Shown piece by piece: positions 1-10,258 of a DNA stretch of 64,000 bases (within the stretch, counting starts at the first letter, position 1; each line of letters starts with the position of its first letter). The DNA is from Nematostella vectensis (Eukaryota > Cnidaria > Anthozoa > Actiniaria > Edwardsiidae). The translations under genes were made by a program, and so were the position numbers. The notes beneath the pieces were generated by a model. The model was not told where the DNA came from, ran no database searches, and worked only from the letters and a program-made list of their open reading frames with translations. The stretch spans positions 8,667,994 to 8,731,993 of the forward strand of contig NC_064047.1 in NCBI RefSeq assembly GCF_932526225.1, written 5' to 3'.

Positions 1-1710
1 GATGGGCAGACATGCTCAGACAAATTTTCTTCCCAATCTCGAAACGCCCATTTGGCTGATTAAACAACATAAAAATGAGTAAAAAAGGAATTCCAATAGT
101 TCAATTGCAATAAAATATCAACACATTGCATTACAAGTATAAATCTTTTTTATGTCAAAATTTTAAACCAATAATAGTAAGCCAAGATTAGAGTCACAAA
201 AATAGCATTTCAGATTGTCTAACCCTCCCAGTTTCATTGGAATTATTGATTGGATTTGAAATTTAGCAACTGTATTTTCCAACAGAACACTAGAGAAACA
301 TTATTTTCTCATATTTTTCTTTAAGTGACTTACAGCACTAAGCAATAATGCAGGAATTTCACTTATGAATGTATTTTTTGTGTGTTGTGTGTTTCAAGAG
401 GAGAGGGGAAGGAGTTGGTACTTTTGTAGGGGGGGGGGGAGAGTTTTTACTGAACATAGAATCACATATATGTATTTTAAATTGTTTGCTTTACTGCATT
501 TTGAAAAATAGCATTAAAAAATTAACCAGTTCATAAGATCTTTTTAGCCTGAAGGTCGCTCTTCCTTTTGCAATTTGTATATCCATCAAACAAACCTGAT
601 GCTGGAGACTTTTGTATTATGATACTGACTAGACAGTAAATTCTTTCCACGGCATAAGGTATCCTAGATACTGTACTGGTGTAATAGAGCCATACCGTTA
701 AAAGCATAATACTTGGTGGCTTCATGGGGTACTCTGGCGGGAGAATTATGCGCCCATGGTAACGGCCCCCTGCAAACTCTGTATCTGGTGGCCCACGTAC
801 AGTGAAGTGCCACTCAAACAAGTTGTCCTGGCAACATAAACAAAATGTCATGTAAGATGAAATATGGCTGATTGAGAAAATGTTGTCCTACTGCATTTTA
901 GTTGTGCATTGTACAAAAGATATTTGTTTGCACGGTTTTAAGGAGTGTAAAAAAGATGTGTGCTAGTAACAAAAGATTATCAAAGACAACACCTTAGATA
1001 TAAACAAGGACAGATGTTAAAGAACAGTTGTTGTACTCAATGTACAACATTTTGATGATGTTTCCTTGTTAAACAACCAAGGAAAGATTGTAATTATATC
1101 TAAATTGAATAAATAAAACAGTTACTATATTTTGCCGTTTATTGGTAACACTAAAAACATTTCTGATCTATGAAGCAACATGCTAAACATTCGTAACATT
1201 GTGGCATAAATATCACATTGAAATAATTGTTTCCTTACTTGCCACCAGCGCACATTCAAATCATAACAATTAATTCCATTTCTGAATAGTTAACAGGAAA
1301 ACAGGTACCTAGTAAAAATAGCTTAGACTGGCAGATACAACAGCAAGGAATTATTGGAGAAAAACTTTCAAAAAAGCCAAAACGAAACTAGAACATTACT
1401 AGCTCTCAAATAGGGAGTACCTTTTGTGTTAAAGGGTAACCTTTTATGTTTCTGGCCCCTAATATTTCTGGAACCAGCAAATAGATGATAACCACAACGT
1501 CAAGCATAATTTTGCATACTTACCTCCAGCGGCTGAGCATGGTATAGTTCAGTGGCATTTCGGAGCTCCTTCGCCTCTCGCATCAACCTCTTCACCGCTT
1601 CAAAACAAACGACATTAACTTTCAAAAACGCCTACGAAATAACTCTAAAAGCCATACAATAAGAAATTGATAGCCTCACCGGGACTCCGAAGATTATACT
1701 GCTTCTCCAT
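1..1710 (-). CDS. UBE2J1: UBE2J1-like ER ubiquitin-conjugating enzyme (5' part, continues past window start)
   Basis: Four exons on the minus strand: 1710-1680 (ATG), 1597-1524, 827-696 and 55-1 (cut by the window edge). All have GT/AG junctions and matching phases. The product starts [16 protein letters not shown], continues through LYHAQPLE and [14 protein letters not shown], then [17 protein letters not shown], then [14 protein letters not shown]. This is the UBC fold of the Ube2J1 subfamily. The cysteine in KKICLS falls at residue 91, the position of the active-site Cys in human UBE2J1. The family anchors in the ER membrane by a C-terminal helix and supplies ubiquitin for ER-associated degradation; that tail would lie beyond position 1 and is not seen. 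UBE2J2 is less likely because the [13 protein letters not shown] and EYPMKPPS segments match J1. The start codon agrees with the family N-terminus. It is divergent to DNAJC8. Confidence 0.94.
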
Positions 1711-1927
1711 GTTTCTCTTTCAAAGAGAAACTCGTGGACTAGGAGTATTTTTTCGAGGAATGTTTCAATCGCCCATCTTTGATACGTGGCTGCACTAAAA
1801 ACATACAACACTATAGCTCTAGTACCCAGCGCCTTGCGGTACACAGGACACCCATCCTTTTTTTGTTGTGGGTTGTGGGTTTCCAGTGTTCTAGATGAAT
1901 GTCAGCGGTAGTTTGTTAGAAACCAAA
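1711..1927. promoter_or_regulatory. Compact divergent promoter between UBE2J1 and DNAJC8
   Basis: Only 217 bp separate the two start codons of the head-to-head genes, so both 5' UTRs and core promoters must lie here or overlap. No TATA box is obvious. The DNAJC8 start sits in AAAATGGCGGCCGCC, a GC-rich context typical of housekeeping promoters. Shared regulation is inferred from the geometry. Confidence 0.6.
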
Positions 1928-4900
1928 ATGGCGGCCGCCGGCGGAGAAAAAGCTTTTTCTTCTTTTATGACTGAGGTTAGTTGTTATGTGAATAAGCTTA
2001 GCTTGATCTCTATAGAAGATATTGTTTAGTTTGGTTACTTGTATCTGTTTAAATTTCAGCTGTTTCATATTGTGCGAATCTCAATTTTACCCAAACAAGC
2101 ATATGGGGCAATTTTCAAAAGAAAACATTTTTTTATAGGTGAAACAGATAGAACAGAGGGATTCTGTTTTAACAAGTGGCCAACAGATTGAAAGACTCAC
2201 AAAACCGGGATCGAAATACCTCAACCTCAATCCGTATGAGGTGAGCTTACGCTACATTCTTAGCAACATGTACTGTACATTTTATTCTGTTATAATAATT
2301 TTAGTGGCAGATCCAGGGATATTAAACAGTCTTGCAGTTGATAACATATGAAAAAAGTCTTTACAAACGAATGACACATTTTGCTTAGAAAGGGTTGGTT
2401 TATTGAGCCCATAGAACCCTCCCTAGATTGGCTACTGTCAGCTTTTATTACCTGTTTTTCAGGTTTTACAGCTCTTTCCTGTTTTTTTTTTTTCAGGTTT
2501 TACAGCTCTTTCCCGAGACACCAGAAGATGAGGTGAAAAAGCAGTACAGAAAGCTGTCATTCTTAGTCCACCCTGATAAAAACAGAGAGGATGCAGAAAG
2601 GGCCCAAAAGGCTTTTGAAGGTATATAATGATTTCAAAAGACACTACTACTTAATAAAGCCCACAAAAAATATGCTTTCTAAGATAAGGTAAAATATTGA
2701 ACCCCTCCCCCTCCCCCAAGATGTGCCCAGAAGCATTTCAGAACCTAAATAAAAATTTTCAACCCACAAATACCTACCAAAAATCCTGTTGACCTGTTAA
2801 TTTTGAGACTTAGTCCTTGGTATGTTGATGTTTTTTTTATTTGTATCCAGCTGTAAATGAAGCATACAAAACAATTCAAGATGAAGACAAAATGAAAAGA
2901 ATAAAAGAGATATTAGATGAAGCAAATGCTATGGTCAGGGAAAAGGTACATGGATACCAATGTCTTTAAATGTCCTCATGCAGTGGGACCCCATTTTAGC
3001 CAAATTTGTTGTTGTGCTACCTCCCAGAATCCAAAATGCCTTTCTTCATTTGGGAATAGCATGTCAATCAAACCAAACAATTAAAACCAGAAAACTGCCC
3101 CAAAAGCTTGTGTCTGACTACCTGCTATTTCCAAACGAGACAAGAATTTTGGATTTGCTGAGGTCACACAATAACGAATTCAGCTGTAATAAAAACTCAG
3201 CTCGGAACATCTAACTGACCCCATACATTGGAACTCCAGTGAGCCAACTGTGCTGTTCTCATTAGTAGAATGCAGTCTGCCCTGAAGAAGTCTGCTTTGA
3301 AAAAGTCTTATTAAAGACAAAAATTTGGCAGTGTCGAACACCAGTAGTTGGTGTATTGTTTATTCTTCTGGTTCATGAACACGACAATTTGGGCTTTTTG
3401 TATTTGTTCTCATTATTAGAGAGCCCTTACATATTAGGCAGGCTTGAATTGACTGGAAATGTAAGGAGCTTTTTTTCTTTGGGTGATCAATGTGCTTTGT
3501 TAGGAGTGGTCATTTCTTATTACCCTCCTCCTTTCTTTTAACTCTGTGTTGTACAAACCTCTTAGTACAAAAGCGTTAAGAAAAAGACTGAAAGTGCTGC
3601 ATCACAGCATAGTCTTTTTCTTTTGTGCAGGTGTACATGGGTTTTGTTTGGTGTTCCTCATACATGCCCATGTTGTGTATAATACTGCTATCTTATGCAG
3701 ATCAAAGAAAAAAAGAAACAAGCTAAAAAAGACGGTAAAGAGGAAATAGAGGAGGATGATCCCGTAAAGGTGAAATAGCAGATTTTATTGCAAATTATAC
3801 TTGTACAATAGCACAGTTAAATCATTTAACCATTCTTTTTTGTAACTAACAGATCATTTTGAATTTTGGGATTTTTAGTGATACTGCCTAGATTAGCTTC
3901 CCTGAGCAGAGGCCGGAGCTGATCTAAGTTTACCAAAAAGTTTGGTAACATTTTCTTCGAGTCCAACTGTGCGATATTTACATTGAAGAAACTCGCCTGC
4001 TCAGATGTCTTGAAATTTATCCCACAAAAAAGACAAAACTTGTCTTTGCTGCGTTTTCTGTTTAATCTTTTAGTGACGTTTTAGATGATTGAAATTGAAC
4101 AAGTGTGTTCTTTTTTTCGAAGAGGAGAACGCTCACACATGCGCAACGAAAACAGTTTCGACCCATGACAGAGGTCTCTTTTCCTTGCGAATGCCAGCCC
4201 AGTGAAATACAAAGAAAAGAGGCCTCTGCTAGCAGGGAAAGATTAGCTTGTCCTATTTGTGGTCAGATGATCCCTGTACAATATCTTCCTCTATATATAA
4301 TAAACTTGAACTCAAACTATTGGTTCATAATAAAAAGTAAAAAGTTGTGTGAACTAAATTAGAAATGTGGCTCACAAAATTAAATCATAACTACATAGCA
4401 TGCACTATGTGTAGATCCAACTTGTTTGAAAGGCAAGGGGATAGACCAATCTTCATTTGCTTATTTTATATGAATTTGAGATGATTGTAAAGTGTTTGTT
4501 GCTGTTGATGTTGTTTAGTTCAAGAAATTTCATCATGCAATCACAGTCAAGCTTTTTGCTGATTATGAGATCAAAAGACAAGCTCAGGAGAAGAAGGATG
4601 CTGATTTAAGGTACAGTGTGTAAAAACTTGCATCAGAGGAACACTTACCTGGAGCAAGGGCTCAAATCAATTGCTCCACCTTGTATGTATTGTAGATAAG
4701 CACTCTCACAAGGAACAATAGCCCAATTTCTAGTTCCACTATGACTGCTGGACTTACAGACTAAGAATGCATAAATACAGTGTAAGCCTCGACTTGAGGC
4801 AAATTTCATGGGCATACCAGCGAGAATCCTCTGGAACTTGGAATAAAACAAAGCAAAAACCTGTGAATACTTCATGATTCCACTGGTATTTGCAATCGAT

Positions 4901-6567
4901 TCAATTGAAACCGAGGCTTGCACTGTATTTATGCGTCCTCTGTGCCTATGGCCAGCAGGCACAACGGAACTCGAAACTGGACTATTGTTCAGTTTTGTAA
5001 ATAACACAGTACTGTAGAAGTAAAGGGAGGTATTTGACCCAGCAATAACAAGTTATACAGTTAAAACCCGCGTGTAAGAACCTAGTGATTTAAGAGCATA
5101 TAGGCAGAGATTTTGGATTTTAATACCCCATAATACTAGAACCTACTAAGCCTAATAATTCTAAAGGTTCTTATATGATGGGTAACTCTAATAAAATGAA
5201 ACAAATTATGGGCCTTTAAAATATAAATTTGCTAAACATTTATTCTGTTTCGTCAAGATAAGATTACAATACAACATATATGCAGTAGGATATCCCTATA
5301 GCAAAATGGCTATATAATCAGTCACACTTCGGTATTATAAATCCACTATTGATTAAGCAACTTGGAAAACAATTAAGACCCTAATAAGAAGCTATTTTGC
5401 CTTAATTCTTAAAACCACAAAAAATAAGAACCTGTTTTGTCAAACTAGAAAAAAAACTAGATTCTTACACGCAGGTTTTTACTGTATTTGAGCTGTTGCA
5501 AAAAGTCTGTATAAGGCTCTACTACAATGATACTACTAGTTCAGAAGGAACCACTGCTTACCCAGTGTGTTGACGGGGGCTTGATACTGTATGTCGACCA
5601 TGACTTTGACTTGTTGAATACATGTGAGCTTGCTAAAGCTTCTATTCCTTATTCCCAACATGTGCTTTCCTTTAAATGATACTGTAACCAAAGACTTAGT
5701 TGTTAAATTGTTGGGCTTATTGTACTTGGTGTAAGTAAAGATAGGAGGGTTGATTTCCAGATATCAATGTAAGTCTAATATAATGTATGTAGATAAGCTG
5801 GTAGATAACTATTGAGTTCCTGTACGCCTTGGTCTAATAAAAACATTTCAGTAATTTGGTCATATGTCCAGTGTTTTACCTTTATCTTGCAATAGATACC
5901 AGAAGTTCAACTTGTTTATCATTTTTTTTACAGAAAAAGGCAAAGAGAGGAAGAAATAAAACAGGAGGAGGAAGTAAAGAGGAAAAAGGAATGGGAGAAA
6001 CAATGGGAGGTAAGTTAGCAACGAAACTCTTTGGGGAGGGGGGAACAGTATGAGAAAATTGAAAACCACTGTGAAAATGTAGAGATGTTGTAAAAATTGG
6101 GTGGGTACCTAGATAAAACACAAAAAGACAAACGTGATTATGTATGTAAGATACCAAGAAAAAAAATGTACTTTTTGAAATCTAAACTTGAAATTAAGCT
6201 GATGCATAATAAAAGAAGTTGGTCATAGACAAAAAGAAGGAAATTTAATGGAACAAGCACCAAAATATGAACATAAGTACTTCTCGATAATCCAATGGGC
6301 ACAACCAAAAATACCCTTTCCCTCCTAATCACATATGCAGACCCTGAGATTTTTAATGTTAAAAGACCCTTATTCATGGAGGTTTTGCTTCATTCCCCAT
6401 CGGGTTGATAGCTTTCTTTTGTATGTATTTAGGACAGCAGAAATGAACGTGTAGACAGTTGGAGAAATTTCCAGTCAACCTCAAAGTCAAGCACTAAAAC
6501 AAAGAAAAAAGAAAAGAAAGGAAGAACCTCCTTCAAGCCCCCTGCCTTAAAGCCAGAGAGACGCTGA
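1928..6567 (+). CDS. DNAJC8: DNAJC8-like J-domain protein of the spliceosome
   Basis: Eight coding exons: 1928-1975, 2139-2240, 2497-2620, 2851-2945, 3701-3769, 4519-4610, 5934-6009 and 6433-6567 (TGA). All junctions keep phase. They give a 246-residue protein (human is about 253). Motifs in order: VKQIEQRDSVLTSGQQIERL (about residues 17-36), SKYLNLNPYE, then a J domain VLQLFPETPEDEVKKQYRKL with the HPD triad at 75-77. A charged coiled coil rich in K/E/R follows, then a tail with VDSWRNFQ and a basic C-terminus. This matches DNAJC8 (SPF31), a nuclear splicing-associated DnaJ that stimulates Hsp70 through HPD. The start is the first ATG after the GC-rich promoter. A polyadenylation signal AATAAA lies at 6705-6710. 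Intron 6 carries two foldback elements, and the exon 3 acceptor is duplicated upstream. Very sure. Confidence 0.97.
2458..2496 (+). repeat. DNAJC8: 34-bp tandem duplication of the DNAJC8 exon 3 acceptor and exon start
   Basis: The sequence TTTTCAG followed by GTTTTACAGCTCTTTCC occurs twice. The upstream copy has its acceptor AG at 2461-2462, and the copy in frame with the gene has AG at 2495-2496. The spacing is 34 bp, so using the upstream AG would insert 34 nt and shift the frame. The true exon is therefore 2497-2620. Confidence 0.75.
4713..4990. mobile_element. Foldback (MITE-like) inverted repeat in DNAJC8 intron 6
   Basis: The left arm begins GAACAATAGCCCAATTTCTA and the right arm ends as its near-perfect reverse complement at 4990. 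The arms pair again at TGCATAAATACAGTGTAAGC (about 4769) and its complement near 4912-4934. About 278 bp is almost wholly self-complementary, the structure of a non-autonomous foldback DNA element. No coding capacity is seen and the superfamily is not recognised. Confidence 0.7.
5056..5486. mobile_element. TA-flanked MITE in DNAJC8 intron 6
   Basis: TA at 5056-5057 is followed by CAGTTAAAACCCGCGTGTAA. The other end is the complement, reading CGCAGGTTTTTACTG then TA (5485-5486). Terminal inverted repeats of about 30 bp, a CAGT start and TA on both sides fit a Tc1/mariner-type non-autonomous element of about 427 bp. The AT-rich interior has no ORF. Confidence 0.75.
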
Positions 6568-7450
6568 GTTTTATGTAGATAATTGTGAAGAAACAGAACT
6601 CTTACCATTCTTGTTCAAGTTAGAAACCCAGGGTTTTCTGCCTTCCCCTATCACTGGGGAAGTTGGTAAAATAGAGGTCTCGTCACAATCTTGCCACAAC
6701 TTCTAATAAAAGTTGTTCCAGAAAGGCTCTTTATTTTTCTCGTCAAATTATAAGGCAAAAACATGTCACCCTGTTTTTCTGAGGGAGGTTCAGGTTACCT
6801 GTACTTTTTATACTCCCACTGATCTTGAGATTTTCTCGTTATTAGAGTATCGCTGATGACTGCATACTCTACAATATCATCGATAAGTTAAACCTTTTCT
6901 ATTATGATATAGTATTATGATAGTTGCTTTGGAATCTGAAGGGGAGGTTGTATTTATCTTAAAACAATAGCATTTTTGCTAGGAAATCTAGCATTTTTGT
7001 TGACGTGAGGGACCGTTTTATCCGATGTAAAGCTGTCAGTGTTCGACGCAATAAGGTAATTCTTCGAGAGGAGACTGTTTCTGCTCATTTTTAGTTTTAC
7101 ACAAATCAGCTATTTTTTTTGTAAATATCGAAGCATGTATGTTCGTGAAATTATATCCAGTCAAATGTATTGTAACTATGTAAACTATGGAGACGATGAT
7201 GATTAATTTTCTAAGAGAAAAATAAAACAATTCACAACAAATAAGGGAAAGCTTTATTACACCGGGAAGTACAGTACCTGGAATCGCTAAGTGTGTCTTA
7301 TATATAAAGTCCCCCCCCCAATAAAAACAGCATATTATGGACATACCATGACGATAACAAATTTCATATTCAGCTAAAAAAAGACAGAAAACACTTATAG
7401 ACAGAACACTCTAATGCATAATAATAAAAAAGAAAGTCAGCAAAGTCAAA
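6568..7450. other. DNAJC8 3' UTR and intergenic spacer
   Basis: The 3' UTR runs to about 6730 with AATAAA at 6705-6710. Beyond that is AT-rich sequence with a short C run near 7311. No supported gene is seen; short ORFs on the minus strand here show no recognisable domain. Confidence 0.5.
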
Positions 7451-7552
7451 GGTCAGATAATTGGAACATACAGTAAATACTTCTCTAGAACCCAACAAGT
7501 GCAAACAACCCCCCCCCCCTCTTTTCCCTGCTCAACACACATCACACGCACA

Positions 7553-8740
7553 CATGACATGATGAACGCCCTGATGGACTGATGACATGAACACCCTGAT
7601 GGACAGATGACCTGAGCACCCTGATGGACTGATGACATGAACAGCCTGATGGACAGATGACATGACACCCTGATGGACAGATGACATGAACACCCTGATG
7701 GACAGATGACATGAACACCCAGATGGACAGATGACATGATGAACACCCTGATGGACAGATGACCTGAACACCCTGATGGACAGATGACCTGAACACCCTG
7801 ATGGACAGATGACCTGAACACCCTGATGGACAGATGGCATGATGAACAGATGACATGAACACCCGGATGAACAGATGACCTGAACACCCTGATGGACAGA
7901 TGACATGAACACCCTGTTTGACAGATGACCTGAAGACCCTGATGGACAGATGACCTGAAGACCCTGTTGGACAGATGACCTGAAGACCCTGATGGACAGA
8001 TGACCTGAACACCCTGATGGACAGATGACATGAACACCCAGATGGACAGATGACATGAACACCCAGATGGACAGATGACATGATGAACACCCTGATGGAC
8101 AGATGACCTGAACACCCTGATGGACAGATGACCTGAACACCCTGATGGACAGATGACCTGAACACCCTGATGGACAGATGGCATGATGAACAGATGACAT
8201 GAACACCCGGATGAACAGATGACCTGAACACCCTGATGGACAGATGACATGAACACCCTGTTTGACAGATGACCTGAAGACCCTGATGGACAGATGACCT
8301 GAAGACCCTGTTGGACAGATGACCTGAAGACCCTGATGGACAGATGACCTGAACACCCTGATGGACAGATGACATGAACACCCAGATGGACAGATGACAT
8401 GAACACCCAGATGGACAGATGACCTGAACACCCAGATAGACAGATGACATGAACATCCTGATGGGCAGATGACCTGAACACCCTGATGGACAGATGACAT
8501 GAACAGCCTGATGGACAGATGACACGATAAACATCCTGATGGACAGATGACCAGAACACCCTAATGGACAGATAACATGAACACCCTGATGGACAGATGA
8601 CCTGAACAGCCTGATGGACAGATGACCTAAACAGCCTGATGGACAGATGACCTGAACACCCTGATGGACAGATGACATGAACACCCTGATGGACAGAAGA
8701 ACGACCAGAACACCCTGATGGACAGGTGACATGGACACCT
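7553..8740. repeat. 25-bp minisatellite with about 344-bp higher-order duplication
   Basis: About 47 copies of a 25-bp unit (CCTGATGGACAGATGACCTG plus AACAC, with A/C and small indel variants). A variant block containing GGCATGATGAACAG is repeated at 7837 and 8181, so a 344-bp segment has been duplicated as a whole. The unit lacks stops on the minus strand and 25 is not a multiple of three, so long ORFs appear in all three frames. These look like repeat artefacts. Confidence 0.93.
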
Positions 8741-8973
8741 TGATGACATCATTTTTTTAAATGGCTTTTATCAATAATAGTGTTTTATTGGGTAATTGTG
8801 ACCATTCCATTATTTTAAATTTTACATCTTCAAATTAAAATTGTTAAGTGCTCGCACGACACTAACTTTGGTACATTCGATAATTATATTTCCTTTGCTT
8901 CAGAATCATTGGAAAAATCATTGAAAATTGATATTGATCAAATGTTAAGTATTGATTTTTTTCAAGATTAAAG

Positions 8974-9861
8974 ATGTCAATAAGCCCAATAGCTAAGAAG
9001 GATTCTTATTTATTTTGTTTCTCTGTCGCACATTCTTTAGCTGCGTGCCAGGTCATAGTACGAGAAATGCTGTATGCGGACGACAGCGCATTGGTGGCAC
9101 ATGATGTGGAAAGTATGCAGAGATTAGTAGACAGATTCTCCTCAGCTGCAGAACAATTCAGCCTGAAAATCAACATCAAAAAGACAGAGTGCTTATTTCA
9201 ACCAGTGAAGCGTCAGACATTGACTCAATTCCCTGGCGAAATCCATGTAAGAAATGAGACCCTGGTCCAGACCAAAGACTTTGTGTACTTGGGAAGTACC
9301 ATCTCTGACAATGCACGAATAGATAATGAGATCACCTTCAGAAAGGGGAAGGCCAGCGCAGCATATGCTAAGCTGAGAGAGCGGCTGTGGGACAACCATC
9401 ACGTATCGCTCAAGGTTAAAGGCAAGGTCTATCGAGCAGTTGTCTTATCTGCCCTAGTATACGGTGCAGAAACATGGACTGTATATCGCAGCCAGGTGAA
9501 AAATTTACATGCAAATATGATGCGACACCTGAGAGAAATAATGAAAATTACTTGGATGGATAAAGTCACAAACAAAGAGATATACAAGAGGACCGGATTA
9601 CGGTCAATGGCTGACACACTCATTGAGAAAAATCTCAGATGGACTGGGCATGTTCACCGCATGGACACTGACAGATTGGCTAGGCAGCTGCTCTACTCTC
9701 AGCTCACGACAGGGACCAGGAATCAGGGTCGGCCTAGACTCAGGTTCAAAGATGTGGTAAAGAGGAACCTGAAGTGGAGGGATATAAGCTCAAACTCTTG
9801 GCAAACCACTGCTCGGGATCGTCCAGCATGGAGAGTTAAGATCAAAGGACCAACACAATAG
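8974..9861 (+). pseudogene. 5'-truncated LINE reverse transcriptase (C-terminal part)
   Basis: An open frame of 295 codons contains REMLYADDSALVAHDVES with the YADD active-site motif at about residues 34-37. It then has FVYLGSTISDN, YRAVVLSALVYGAETWT and LRWTGHVHRMD, the C-terminal signature of non-LTR (LINE) endonuclease/reverse-transcriptase polyproteins. The endonuclease domain and the front of the RT are missing. Homology appears to start only near 9050, so the first 25 or so codons are probably flanking DNA read in frame. The element copies itself by target-primed reverse transcription; this fragment cannot act alone. It lies between DNAJC8 and the 3' end of CRYL1. The exact clade (RTE-like or another) is not resolved. 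Confidence 0.88.
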
Positions 9862-10258
9862 AACAGTCATCGTCGCCTCGACGGACTGCCAATGAATGTA
9901 GTCTTTTGGCAGGAGTATGCCCATTATAACAAGAGATCGCCGTTAACTCGTGATTGTGTTTGGATTTATGATCTATGTACGCCATGGGGGCTTTTTTTCT
10001 CTATTCGATGAAGCATTTTAGATATCAGAGTTATTGCGATTTTGATTAACCTGCAAACTCATGATCACCTAGGCGATAACATAAATTTTGGCTTCCGTCA
10101 TTTAAAGGCTTGAGCTGTAAGAACAATAAAAAACCCGTAGAGCTTTCCAAGACATCTTCCATCCCTGCTCTAAGGTCTAATACATGGTCCATGAAAAGTG
10201 TGACAGCCCATTTAAGCAGTCGTGGTATAAATTGTTCAGATTATTTAATTCTAATGCA
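9862..10258. other. Spacer between LINE fragment and CRYL1 3' end
   Basis: Holds the short LINE 3' tail (to about 9900) and the presumed CRYL1 3' UTR on the minus strand. No other gene or repeat is seen. Confidence 0.4.

Noticed and set aside
3230-3350. CTGAAGAAGTCTGC motif in a DNAJC8 intron, like the 3' end of some Penelope-type elements
   Set aside because: Too short, with no RT or endonuclease frame nearby.
4645-5007. 120-codon minus-strand ORF in DNAJC8 intron 6
   Set aside because: Lies within the foldback element; the two halves are inverted copies of each other, so the frame is incidental.
7453-8738. Three overlapping minus-strand ORFs of 322-398 codons with repeats such as SSVHQGVQVICPSGC
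   Set aside because: They are the three frames of a 25-bp minisatellite that lacks stops. The unit is not a multiple of three, so each frame gives the same peptide cycle, and no start context or domain supports coding.
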